Positions 36,011 to 43,983 of a DNA stretch of 64,000 nt are shown here, one piece after another. A model generated the notes under the pieces. It saw only the letters and a program-made list of their open reading frames with translations. It did no database searches and was not told where the DNA came from. Source of the DNA: Flavobacterium lipolyticum (GTDB taxonomy: Bacteria > Bacteroidota > Bacteroidia > Flavobacteriales > Flavobacteriaceae); NCBI RefSeq assembly GCF_020905335.1, contig NZ_JAJJMN010000001.1:2790001-2854000 (forward strand), written 5' to 3'. How positions within the stretch are numbered: position 1 is the stretch's first letter; each line of letters opens with the position of its first letter. Position numbers and translations under genes: made by a program.

Positions 36011-36048
36011 TCCAAATTCCAAATTTGATTGATAAACTGGAATTTGGA
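36011..36048 (-). terminator. Intrinsic terminator of pepE
   Basis: Stem TCCAAATTCCA (36011-36021) pairs with TGGAATTTGGA (36038-36048); the T tail on the minus strand is the AAAAAATC target-duplication tract at 36005-36012, next to the insertion sequence. Confidence 0.65.
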
Positions 36049-36067
36049 ATTTTAAAAGATTGAACTT

Positions 36068-36775
36068 TTATTTCAGATTGCTCAGATCGCTGCCTGTCTC
36101 TAGTTCTGTCGGAGTTTCGTTTTGAAGAAACAAACGAGCCTGCAGGTTTCCTTTCAAAGTAATTTTATCGCCTTTTACTTCCAGCCAGCTGCCTTCTCTT
36201 AAACCTAAAACCGGTATTGTGTTGAAAGCATGGAATTCTTTAATTCTGGTTTCCCTTGTTTCGCCCATATGTTTAGATTGTAAGTCAGGATCCAGGTAAT
36301 GTGGGTTCAGGTTGAAAGGAATTAATCCTAAGGTTTGAAAACTTGGAGGGTAGATGATGGGCATATCGTTAGTAGTTTGCATAGAAAGACCACAAATGTT
36401 GCTTCCTGCACTTGTTCCTAAATAAGGAGTTCCGTTTTTTACAGTTTCAGAAAGAAGCTGCATAATATTGTGTTTGTAAAGCTGTGTAACCAGTAAAAAA
36501 GTATTTCCGCCTCCGGTAAATATTCCTTCCGCATTTTTTATGGCGTCTGCTGCATTCTCAAATTCGTGAATTCCTTTAACAGAAATATCGATCGAAGCAA
36601 AAGCTTCCGAAACCTTTGAGGTATAATCGTCATGCGAAATGCCTCCGGGTCTGGCAAACGGAATAAATAAAATGCTCTTGCAATTTTTAAAGTGAGATTG
36701 TAAAGTAGGGAGTAAATACTCTAAATAGCTGCCTTCGTGAAGAGTAGAAGTGCTGGCAATGATGATGCTTTTCAT
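36068..36775 (-). CDS. pepE: Peptidase E (alpha-aspartyl dipeptidase), S51 family
   Basis: A 235-residue serine peptidase that cleaves Asp-X dipeptides. GGGNTFLLVTQLY precedes the nucleophile elbow GTSAGSNICG, with the Ser expected near residue 120. LNPHYLD and TRETRIKEFH match the family catalytic region. I start at MKSIIIASTSTLHEG because the frame upstream to 36856 adds an unrelated tail. Standalone gene, ends in a hairpin now partly bordered by the insertion sequence. Confidence 0.9.
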   Translation of the reverse strand: MKSIIIASTSTLHEGSYLEYLLPTLQSHFKNCKSILFIPFARPGGISHDDYTSKVSEAFASIDISVKGIHEFENAADAIKNAEGIFTGGGNTFLLVTQLYKHNIMQLLSETVKNGTPYLGTSAGSNICGLSMQTTNDMPIIYPPSFQTLGLIPFNLNPHYLDPDLQSKHMGETRETRIKEFHAFNTIPVLGLREGSWLEVKGDKITLKGNLQARLFLQNETPTELETGSDLSNLK

Positions 36776-36940
36776 ATTGTTTAAACTCAGGTTGAATCGG
36801 CTAAAGGTATTAAAAAACTCTCTTTGGAATGCTTCCTTATAGGGTTTAATTAACATATTTTTACCAACTCCTTAGTATTAAATTTGGAGAACATTAAGAT
36901 ATTTTTACAGCTTTAAGAAAATCTTTAAAATTTTGTCGTC

Positions 36941-37705
36941 ATGTACAGGTTCGTGTGTTTTCTGATTCTTGCTTTAGGGCAGACCGCTTGGTCTCAGGCT
37001 CAGAGCCAGACCGTTTTAAACGGGCGGATAAGTGCGAATGTCAATGATCTCGAAGGGGTTTATGTCATCAATGCGAGAACAGAGGGAATGACAACAACCA
37101 GTTTCTCGGGTATATTTTCTATAGACGCTAAACCAGGTGATGAGCTTGTTTTTTCTTCGATACAATTCAAAGAAAGCAGAGTGGTGTTAACGGCAGAAAA
37201 TTTCTCAGATATCAACTTTACTGTAAAACTTAATGTAGTAATGCATCAATTGCAGGAAGTTGTTGTTAAAAATTACAATAATGTAAATGCTGTTTCTTTG
37301 GGAATTATTCCAAGCGGACAAAAAACATATACAGCAGCTGAACGAAAATTGCGTACTGCTACAGGTTTAAATGCGACGGCTAACGGAGGAGGTATGGTAG
37401 GGGGGTCTGTTTCTGCCGATCCGTTGCTGAATTATTTTTCAGGACGCACGGCTATGCTAAAAAAAGAGGCGGTGGTAGAGAAAAAGGAGGCTTTTATGAA
37501 GCTATTAGAAAAAATGTTTACGCTGGAGCATTTTGTAGAGCACTTGAAAATTCCTTTAGAATATGTAAAAGGGTTTGAATATTACGCCGTAGATAATGAT
37601 AGATTTACAGTGATTTTAAACTCTAAAAATAAGACTTCGACAGAATTTTTGCTGGCGGAATTAGCGGTTAAGTATAAAGAAATAATTGCAAGTGAAAATA
37701 AATAG
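36941..37705 (+). CDS. Secreted carboxypeptidase-regulatory-like protein, paralogue A
   Basis: A 254-residue exported protein, first of three tandem paralogues. A signal peptide ends in AWSQ. Residues about 25-110 form a CarboxypepD_reg-like beta domain of the kind found before TonB plugs (GVYVINARTEGMTTTSFSGI, DAKPGDELVFSSIQF, LQEVVV). The C-terminal part is shared with paralogue B: GIIPSGQKTYTAAERKL, FSGRTAMLKKE, and a region ending in a helical segment. There is a Gly/Ala-rich insert near residue 145. No catalytic motif. Function unknown; it is secreted or envelope-attached. In an operon with the next five genes. Confidence 0.8.
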   Translation: MYRFVCFLILALGQTAWSQAQSQTVLNGRISANVNDLEGVYVINARTEGMTTTSFSGIFSIDAKPGDELVFSSIQFKESRVVLTAENFSDINFTVKLNVVMHQLQEVVVKNYNNVNAVSLGIIPSGQKTYTAAERKLRTATGLNATANGGGMVGGSVSADPLLNYFSGRTAMLKKEAVVEKKEAFMKLLEKMFTLEHFVEHLKIPLEYVKGFEYYAVDNDRFTVILNSKNKTSTEFLLAELAVKYKEIIASENK

Positions 37706-38420
37706 ATTTATAAGTAGTAGTCTGCTGTTGTTGTTGGTTCAGTTGGGATTTGCACAGAATAAGGTTTCAAAAGAAATTTCGGGGCAGATTTTTGAGCAGT
37801 CTACTTCAGTGGAGTCCGTGAATATCATTAATAATACGACTCAGGTAACGGCTGTTTCAGATGCAAACGGAGGGTTTTCGATTGTAGCAAAAGAAGGCGA
37901 TGTTTTGGTGTTTTCGGCAGTAAATCTCGAAGGATATAAGAAACGAATCACAGCTGAAGATATGAATGCTGGTCGGATTCAGATTAAAATGACAGCCAAA
38001 GAAGTGGAGCTGAAAGAAGTAGTGGTGAATGAAAATGCCAATATAACAGCTGAGAATTTAGGGATAATTCCGTACGGGCAGAAAAAATATACCCCTGCAG
38101 AACGAAAAGTGTATACTGCGACTTCAACCTCGGTAGACAAGTTGCTTAATAAAATTTCCGGAAGAACAGCCATGCTTAAAAAAGAGGTTAATGTAGAGAA
38201 GAAAGAGGCGCTCTTTAGAAAAATGGAATATCTTTTTGAAGAAAATTATTACACAGAAAGGTTACGGATACCTGTAGCAGATATTAAAGGATTTCAGTTA
38301 TATTGTGTGGATGATGCTGATTTTGCCGTATCTTTGAATACTAAAAACAAAACAATGAGTATGTTTTTGTTAACCGATCTAGCCAGAAAATATCTAATAA
38401 TTCTCGAAAATGAAAAATAG
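37692..38420 (+). CDS. Secreted carboxypeptidase-regulatory-like protein, paralogue B
   Basis: A 242-residue paralogue of the preceding gene, sharing GIIPYGQKKYTPAERKVYTAT, ISGRTAMLKKEVNVEKKEAL, and the C-terminal FQLYCVDDADFAVSLNTKNKT. A GTG at 37692 is taken as start: it gives signal peptide MKINRFISSSLLLLLVQLGFAQ, and the upstream TTG at 37686 adds only two residues. It overlaps the stop of paralogue A by 14 bases, implying coupled translation. A beta domain (VESVNIINNTTQVTAVSDAN) occupies the N-terminal half. Function unknown. Confidence 0.8.
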   Translation: MKINRFISSSLLLLLVQLGFAQNKVSKEISGQIFEQSTSVESVNIINNTTQVTAVSDANGGFSIVAKEGDVLVFSAVNLEGYKKRITAEDMNAGRIQIKMTAKEVELKEVVVNENANITAENLGIIPYGQKKYTPAERKVYTATSTSVDKLLNKISGRTAMLKKEVNVEKKEALFRKMEYLFEENYYTERLRIPVADIKGFQLYCVDDADFAVSLNTKNKTMSMFLLTDLARKYLIILENEK

Positions 38421-39159
38421 CCTAACTTTATTGCTTATATGCCTGATTTGTCAAATTACACTAGGACAAAATTCAAGAAAACCCCTCCACGGACAAGTTA
38501 CCAATAAATCACTCGCCGTTGAAAGCGGTTTTGTGATGAATGTGAATGCCAATGTGAGAACCTTTATTGGTTCAGGCGGATTGTTTGATATCATGGCAAA
38601 ACCTAAGGATACCTTGTTGTTTACAGGATTGGCGTTTCAGTCCAAAAAAATTGTGCTGACAGAAAAAGATTGTGCCGGGGTTTTGTTCTCAGTGCCATTA
38701 GATTTAATAAGTAATGAGCTGAAAGAAGTTTTGGTGCATAAGGATCTAAAAGTAAAATCACTTGGCGGAGGTTCACAGAAATATGTCGACATGCAGTTTG
38801 AAGATGATAAGCAGTCTACAGCCAAAAATATTACAATGTATTCTGATCAGACGATTAAATACGGAATGAACTTTGTTAGGATTTTTAAAGATGTTAAAAA
38901 GCTGCTTTCTAAAGATGATGATGATAAGGAAGAAGTCGTTACGGATCTTGCTTTTATTGAATATTCCAGAGCCAATTTCAAACCGAATTTCTTTACCGGT
39001 ACTTTGGGATTAAAAGAAGATGATATAGAATTGTTTCTATTGTATTGTTCGAATGATCCGGAATCCAGAAAACATTTGGGTCCAGACCAAAAATTTGAAT
39101 TGATTGATTTCCTGGTTAATAAAAATAAGGAATTTAAAAAGGTGAAAGTTTCTCAGTAA
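38410..39159 (+). CDS. Secreted carboxypeptidase-regulatory-like protein, paralogue C (divergent)
   Basis: A 249-residue third paralogue, much more diverged. It keeps the signal peptide (LTLLLICLICQITLGQ), the beta domain (GLFDIMAKPKDTLLFTGLAF, NELKEVLVHKDL) and the general length, but lacks the SGRTAMLKKE segment of A and B. It has an acidic patch KDDDDKEE near residue 175. It overlaps B by 11 bases and shares one base with the DUF6702 gene downstream. Function unknown. Confidence 0.78.
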   Translation: MKNSLTLLLICLICQITLGQNSRKPLHGQVTNKSLAVESGFVMNVNANVRTFIGSGGLFDIMAKPKDTLLFTGLAFQSKKIVLTEKDCAGVLFSVPLDLISNELKEVLVHKDLKVKSLGGGSQKYVDMQFEDDKQSTAKNITMYSDQTIKYGMNFVRIFKDVKKLLSKDDDDKEEVVTDLAFIEYSRANFKPNFFTGTLGLKEDDIELFLLYCSNDPESRKHLGPDQKFELIDFLVNKNKEFKKVKVSQ

Positions 39160-39665
39160 TGAAAAATAAGGTAATCTATCCTTTAATAGGAATATTGTTT
39201 TTATCGCTTTCTGCTTTCGCATTCCACAAGTTTTATGTGGGTGTTTTTCAGGTCAATTATGCCGCTGAGAAAAAGATGATTCAGATTACTTCCCGAATTT
39301 TTATTGATGACCTTAATAATGGTATGGAGAAAAAATACCATAAGAAAACATTCGTAGGAACCGATAAAGAAACCGAAGCAGATGTAGAGCTGTTAAAAAA
39401 ATACCTTGCAGAAAACTTTATCATTAAAATAAACGGTCAGTCAAAACCCATCACCTTTTTGTCTAAAGAGATAGAAGCCGGTGATGTTTTGGTGTGTTAT
39501 TCGCGAATAAAAGACATCGATAAATTTAAAACTATTGAAATCTCTAATACGATTTTAGTAGATTGGAATGCTGAGCAACAGAATATTACGCACGTTACGG
39601 CATTTGGTAGTAAGAAAAGTATTCTCTTTACCGAATCTTCGAGGAAAGAATTGTTAAAGTACTAA
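39159..39665 (+). CDS. DUF6702 family protein
   Basis: A 168-residue exported or membrane-attached protein with an N-terminal hydrophobic segment (IYPLIGILFLSLSAFAFHKFY). The HKFYVGVFQVNYAAEKKMIQITSRIFIDDLN stretch is characteristic of DUF6702 proteins, which in Flavobacteriia lie next to an M1 metallopeptidase gene, as here. The start shares one base with the stop of paralogue C. Function unknown. Confidence 0.82.
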   Translation: MKNKVIYPLIGILFLSLSAFAFHKFYVGVFQVNYAAEKKMIQITSRIFIDDLNNGMEKKYHKKTFVGTDKETEADVELLKKYLAENFIIKINGQSKPITFLSKEIEAGDVLVCYSRIKDIDKFKTIEISNTILVDWNAEQQNITHVTAFGSKKSILFTESSRKELLKY

Positions 39666-39731
39666 AGAATGGATAAAATTATTGATTTAATTGTTATTTT
39701 CACACCCTGACAAAATTACCATTACTATTTT

Positions 39732-41972
39732 ATGAAAAAACTTTCATTATTGTTGATTTTTCCTGCGATGCTTGTCGCTCAGGAAAAAACAGTTGCTCCA
39801 AAGCAACAAGGAAAGTACGATACAAACAAATTCAGCCAGATGTATGATCTGTTGGCTACTCCAAATATGTTTCGTACAGCTTCGGGAGCGCCGGGACCTG
39901 CTTATTACCAACAACAGGCCGATTATAAAATTGATATTGAATTAGACGATAAAAAATCAAGAATAGACGGTTCTGAAATCATAACCTATTCTAATAATTC
40001 TCCTGATGTTCTGGAGTATTTATGGATACAGTTAGATCAGAACCAGGCCAGAGCCAAAACGCAAACCTCTTTAGCGGAAAGCGAAAAAATAAGCCCTGTT
40101 TTGCCTTTGGATGGCTTCTCAAGTAAATATTTGAAAAAGGATTTAGAGCGCGGTTTTAATATTGAACAGGTAAAAGACATAAAAGGAAACCCAATGTCGT
40201 ATACCATCAATGAAACCATGATGCGTATTAATTTGGCAACACCATTAAAACCGGGTGAAAAAATCTCACTGGCCATAAAATGGTGGTACAACGTTAACAA
40301 CTACAGAAAAGAAGGTGGTGGACGTTCCGGTTATGAATCATTTGATAAAGACGGAAATAAACTATATGTAATTGCTCAGTTTTACCCAAGAATGGCCGTA
40401 TACAATGATGTTGAAGGCTGGCAGAACATGCAGTTTTGGGGAAGTGGAGAGTTTGCATTGCCTTTCGGTAATTTTGATGTAAACATTACAGTTCCTGCAG
40501 ATCACATCATTGATGCTACCGGAGAATTGACCAACAGAGCCGAAGTTTTTACACCAGAACAGGTAAAACGTTACGAACAGGCTCAGAAATCATTTGACAA
40601 ACCAGTTGTAATTGTAACGCAAGCTGAGGCAGAAGCAGCGGAAAAAGGGTTCTCGGAAAAGAAAAAAACCTGGAGATTCAGTGCGAAAAATGTACGTGAC
40701 TTCGGAATTGCTTCTTCAAGAAAATTCATTTACGATGCAATGGCTGTAAAAATTGGAAACAGAGTAGTGATGGCCGAATCTGTTTATCCGAAAGAATCAA
40801 ATCCGTTATGGGGAGAAACCTCCACAATGGTGGTAGCGCATACTTTAAAAAGCTATTCAGCACATACTTTTGATTATCCTTATCCAAAAGCAGTATCAGT
40901 TTCAGCAGAAGATCAGGGGATGGAATACCCAATGATTTGCTGGAATTATGGACGTCCGGATGAAAATGGGGTGACCAGCAAAGAAGTTAAAAACGGAATG
41001 ATCGGTGTGGTAATTCACGAAGTGGGGCATACTTTTTTTCCAATGATTGTAAACTCAGATGAACGTCAATGGAGCTGGATGGATGAAGGTTTGAACTCCT
41101 TTTTACAATACATGGCAGAGCAGGAACTGGATTCGAACTTTCCCTCAAGACGCGGACCTGCGAAAAATATTGTTCCGTATATGAGTGGAGATCAGAAGTT
41201 TTTAGAGCCTATTATGTCGAACTCTGAAACCATTCACCAATTTGGAAATAATGCATATGGAAAACCGGCTACAGGTCTTAATATTCTGAGAGAAGTCGTA
41301 ATGGGAAGAGAATTGTTTGACTATGCTTTTAAAACCTATGCCAACAGATGGAAATTTAAACATCCAACCCCTGAAGATTTCTTTAGAACGATGGAAGATG
41401 CTTCGGCGGTTGATTTAGACTGGTTTTTCAGAGGATGGTTTTATTCTACAGATTTTGTAGATATCGGAATCAAAGAGGTAAAACAATATTATGTTTCCGA
41501 AACCCCAACTGCAGATATCAAAGATATTAAAGTGAAAAAAGGACGTTTTGGATTTGAAAAAGGACCTTTCGTATATTTAGTTGCTGGCGATAATGCCGAG
41601 GTAAACGCTTCGACTAAGAAACCACTAAAAGTAGAAGAGGTAAAACTATTGTCAGATTACGTTAGTCAAACCTTTACAGCGGAAGAAAAAGCAAGTCTGA
41701 AATCACCTAAATATTTCTATGAAGTAGAGTTTAGTAAACCGGGAGGAATGATCATGCCAATTTTGGTTGAGATTACTTATGAAGACGGAACAAAGGAGAA
41801 TTACAAGTATCCGGCCCAGATCTGGAGAAAGAATAATGACACCGCTAAGAAAGTGTATGCAACCGAAAAAGCAATCAAAAGCATTCAGATAGATCCGAAA
41901 TTAATGACTGCCGATATTGATGTTACCAACAATAGCTGGCCGAAAGTAGAAGAAAAATCAAAATTTGATTAA
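39732..41972 (+). CDS. M1-family metallopeptidase
   Basis: A 746-residue secreted zinc aminopeptidase-like protein. Signal peptide MKKLSLLLIFPAMLVAQ; the zinc site is HEVGHTFFPMIVNSDERQWS with HEVGH and the distal Glu in WMDEGLNSF. The exopeptidase motif, usually GxMEN, reads QGMEYPM, so the fifth residue is changed and substrate handling may differ. The N-terminal beta-domain and C-terminal helical part are complete. It follows the DUF6702 gene by 66 bases and is the last gene of the operon; a perfect 16-bp hairpin terminates it. Confidence 0.93.
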   Translation: MKKLSLLLIFPAMLVAQEKTVAPKQQGKYDTNKFSQMYDLLATPNMFRTASGAPGPAYYQQQADYKIDIELDDKKSRIDGSEIITYSNNSPDVLEYLWIQLDQNQARAKTQTSLAESEKISPVLPLDGFSSKYLKKDLERGFNIEQVKDIKGNPMSYTINETMMRINLATPLKPGEKISLAIKWWYNVNNYRKEGGGRSGYESFDKDGNKLYVIAQFYPRMAVYNDVEGWQNMQFWGSGEFALPFGNFDVNITVPADHIIDATGELTNRAEVFTPEQVKRYEQAQKSFDKPVVIVTQAEAEAAEKGFSEKKKTWRFSAKNVRDFGIASSRKFIYDAMAVKIGNRVVMAESVYPKESNPLWGETSTMVVAHTLKSYSAHTFDYPYPKAVSVSAEDQGMEYPMICWNYGRPDENGVTSKEVKNGMIGVVIHEVGHTFFPMIVNSDERQWSWMDEGLNSFLQYMAEQELDSNFPSRRGPAKNIVPYMSGDQKFLEPIMSNSETIHQFGNNAYGKPATGLNILREVVMGRELFDYAFKTYANRWKFKHPTPEDFFRTMEDASAVDLDWFFRGWFYSTDFVDIGIKEVKQYYVSETPTADIKDIKVKKGRFGFEKGPFVYLVAGDNAEVNASTKKPLKVEEVKLLSDYVSQTFTAEEKASLKSPKYFYEVEFSKPGGMIMPILVEITYEDGTKENYKYPAQIWRKNNDTAKKVYATEKAIKSIQIDPKLMTADIDVTNNSWPKVEEKSKFD

Positions 41973-41984
41973 AAATAAACCTGA

Positions 41985-42024
41985 AAATAGGGCTGTCTCA
42001 AAAATGAGACAGCCCTATTTTTTT
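41985..42024 (+). terminator. Strong intrinsic terminator after the M1 peptidase gene
   Basis: Perfect 16-bp stem (41985-42000 with 42005-42020), 4-base loop, then a T run. Close to the ideal rho-independent form. Confidence 0.9.
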
Positions 42025-42069
42025 TATAAATTGAAATCTTTCGTAAAAGAACTGTTTTTTTGTGAAATT

Positions 42070-42134
42070 GCTCCATCGGAGCAAAATGTTTATAGCAAAT
42101 ACAATTTACCAGTTTTAAAAAGCTCCATCGGAGC
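42070..42134. repeat. GCTCCATCGGAGC palindrome pair
   Basis: Two copies of the near-perfect palindrome GCTCCATCGGAGC, at 42070-42082 and 42122-42134, in noncoding DNA after the terminator. Related palindromes are a known type of Flavobacterium dispersed repeat; I cannot say which family. Confidence 0.65.
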
Positions 42135-42200
42135 GTAATTCTTTTGAGGCAGTTCCCTTTTTTTTAAGTAAATTTTAAAACCGTCCGTTGTAAAATTTAA

Positions 42201-42208
42201 TATCTTTG
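42201..42208 (+). promoter_or_regulatory. -7 promoter box of tatA
   Basis: TATCTTTG, exact. Its last base is the first base of an in-frame GTG, so the real start must be the ATG 21 bases further at 42229. Confidence 0.65.
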
Positions 42209-42228
42209 TGAACACAAAAATAAAAGAT

Positions 42229-42576
42229 ATGTTTGGTATAGGAGGAGGAGAATTAGTTTTTATACTGTTTATAGTGCTAATGCTTTTTGGTTCAGATAAA
42301 GTGCCTGAAATTGCCCGTACAATGGGGAAGGCCATGGCGCAGTTGAAAAATGCTACTAACGATATTAAAAGTGAAATTCAAAAAGGAGCTGAGGCCAATG
42401 GTCTTGACTCAAAATCACTTACAGATATAACGGGTAACATCAATGCGCAAATTAATGACGCCAAAAGCAATCTGATGGGGGACTCCGCTAATTTATTGGG
42501 AGACACTACTACAGAAATAGACAAAGTAAAAGAAGATATCGATTCAATCTCAGGACCTGTAAAACGCCAAAGATAA
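42229..42576 (+). CDS. tatA: Sec-independent protein translocase TatA-type subunit
   Basis: A 115-residue single-span protein that forms the pore of the Tat pathway for folded proteins. The N-terminus MFGIGGGELVFILFIVLMLF is the transmembrane helix, followed by the hinge FGSDKVPEIAR with the conserved FG and an amphipathic helix. The C-terminal tail (about 60 residues, DKVKEDIDSISGPVKRQR) is longer than in minimal TatA, a TatB-like trait, but the hinge is TatA-type. A start at 42208 (GTG) is excluded by the -7 box. PAP2 follows after two bases. Confidence 0.88.
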   Translation: MFGIGGGELVFILFIVLMLFGSDKVPEIARTMGKAMAQLKNATNDIKSEIQKGAEANGLDSKSLTDITGNINAQINDAKSNLMGDSANLLGDTTTEIDKVKEDIDSISGPVKRQR

Positions 42577-42577
42577 T

Positions 42578-43141
42578 ATGCTTGAAAAAATACAAAAATT
42601 AGACACCGAGTTATTGGTGTACCTTAACGGTTTAGGTTCTGAAACATACGATAAACTTTGGTTGGTTATTACCAGTCAGTTAAATTGGACACCTCTTTTT
42701 CTGTTGTTTTTTTATTTGATGTATAAAAAAATAGGGGGAAAACAAACTTTGTATGTGATACTTTTTATAGCCGTGCTAATCACTTTTACAGATCAGGTTA
42801 CCAATTTGGTTAAATACACGGTTCAACGACTACGTCCATGTAATAATCCCGATATCAACACTATAATTCGTGTGGTGCAAACCCGAAAATCATTTAGTTT
42901 TTTCTCCGGACATGCAGCCAACACTATGGCGGTAGCGACCTTTTTATATTTCGTTTTGCGACGCCGCATTAAGTTTTTAGGATTTATATTCCTATGGCCT
43001 TTAATCTTCGCTTATAGCCGAATTTACTTGGGATTACACTATCCGGGAGATATCTTAACCGGCTATTTCGCTGGAGCGCTTTTCGGATCATTACTTTATC
43101 TGGTATACCGTAAGCTAAAGCCGCTCTATTTTCCGGGATAG
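42578..43141 (+). CDS. PAP2-family phosphatase
   Basis: A 187-residue membrane phosphatase. The three motifs are in order: KYTVQRLRPC (KxxxxxxRP), SFFSGHAAN (PSGH-type with Phe for Pro), SRIYLGLHYPGDI (SRxxxxxHxxxD). Four or five hydrophobic helices. It likely removes phosphate from undecaprenyl or phosphatidylglycerol phosphates at the inner membrane. Two bases after tatA; probably cotranscribed. Confidence 0.9.
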   Translation: MLEKIQKLDTELLVYLNGLGSETYDKLWLVITSQLNWTPLFLLFFYLMYKKIGGKQTLYVILFIAVLITFTDQVTNLVKYTVQRLRPCNNPDINTIIRVVQTRKSFSFFSGHAANTMAVATFLYFVLRRRIKFLGFIFLWPLIFAYSRIYLGLHYPGDILTGYFAGALFGSLLYLVYRKLKPLYFPG

Positions 43142-43172
43142 TTTTTTTGAAGGGTCTAAGGTTTTAAATTAG

Positions 43173-43214
43173 TAAGGTTCTAAGTTTTTTTGTTAGAGAA
43201 AACTTAGAACCTTA
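43173..43214. terminator. Perfect inverted repeat after the PAP2 gene
   Basis: TAAGGTTCTAAGTTTT (43173-43188) with AAAACTTAGAACCTTA (43199-43214). It can fold into a long hairpin and ends close to TTATTGG; a repeat element is also possible, because CTTAG/CTAAGG-type sequences recur nearby. Confidence 0.55.
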
Positions 43215-43292
43215 TTGGTTTGGTTTTTAATTATTTTGTTCAATTGTCTCCAGTTTTAGCTAGAGAAATATATTTTAAGAAATACAAAGAGA

Positions 43293-43327
43293 CTTTAGCT
43301 AAATTATCTTGGCTAAAGCTTTTTTTT
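43293..43327 (+). terminator. Hairpin with T tract
   Basis: CTTTAGC (43293-43299) with GCTAAAG (43312-43318) and eight T. No gene ends just before it. Confidence 0.4.
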
Positions 43328-43413
43328 CAATGCTATCCTTCAGCTCAATTCAATCAACCCAAAAAAAACTTAGCACCTTAGTATCTCAGAACCTTAGAGT
43401 CTTCCTCAAAGCA

Positions 43414-43545
43414 CCCCAAAAAAACTTTGGCAGTAACGTCATTCGGATGAACCAGTTCCAGTGTTTTTCCGTTCCACAAAACATGATCCGACAAAATAAT
43501 ACCGCCTTTATTCATCTTCGGAACCATAATTTCGTAATAGTTTGG
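43414..43545 (-). pseudogene. O-methyltransferase remnant
   Basis: A fragment of the gene seen intact at 47269-47910. On the minus strand it encodes YEIMVPKMNKGGIILSDHVL, then WNGKTLELVHPNDVTAKVFL. The intact protein has WEMIVPKMNKGGIILSDNVL, then WSGKILEPVHPNDISTKVLL. Only this C-terminal piece (about residues 143-184 of the intact protein) is visible; no start and no SAM motif. Nucleotide similarity is roughly three quarters, so it is an old copy. Confidence 0.8.
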
Positions 43546-43983
43546 GAGGGTGTATTTGTATTGATAAAAAGTAACTAGTCCTTTTTTTGATGCCAATTGT
43601 GGTTGTTGACTTTCCTATTTATTCTCTCATGCAAAATCGAATTAACCCAATCCGTGCAATTGCTGATTAAGAAAGGGTCTTGCCGTAAGATTACTCCGGA
43701 TAAAGAGAACCTATTAATACGCTTTAATTAGGCACACCTGGATTTTGTTTGATTTAATTGGTTACCAAATAAAGAGTAGAACTAATGTGCAACAAATAGA
43801 TTAAGTGTCGTTTAGTTTCTTTCGTAAAGAGTTTTTTAGGTTTAGTTATAATTTATAATGTAACAAATATTTTTTGAAAGTAAATATTTGTTAATTTTAT
43901 CTTAAACGTAAATTTAAGGCTGTTTTATAAGCAAAACGACAGATATTTATAAAGAGGTTTAATCAATTAATAAAGTTAATATT

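Larger units (their letters stand above)
43142..43983. other. Long intergenic region with hairpins and a gene remnant
   Basis: About 842 bases. Contains a perfect 16-bp stem (43173-43188 with 43199-43214), a second hairpin with T run (43293-43327), and the O-methyltransferase remnant (43414-43545). The rest, up to the start of the coiled-coil gene, has no supported gene; a 50-codon frame on the minus strand (about 43573-43730) has no clear start. Confidence 0.5.

Noticed and set aside
36941..39159. Tandem paralogues as SusC/SusD-like or TonB receptors
   Set aside because: They carry only the small beta domain; no plug, barrel or SusD-type fold follows.
43309..43578. 89-codon plus-strand frame after the PAP2 gene
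   Set aside because: It is antisense to the O-methyltransferase remnant and shows no protein features.
43573..43730. Minus-strand 50-codon frame upstream of the methyltransferase remnant
   Set aside because: No canonical start and no recognised family, although the residues look protein-like (QDPFLISNCTDWVNSIL). It might be further decayed coding DNA.
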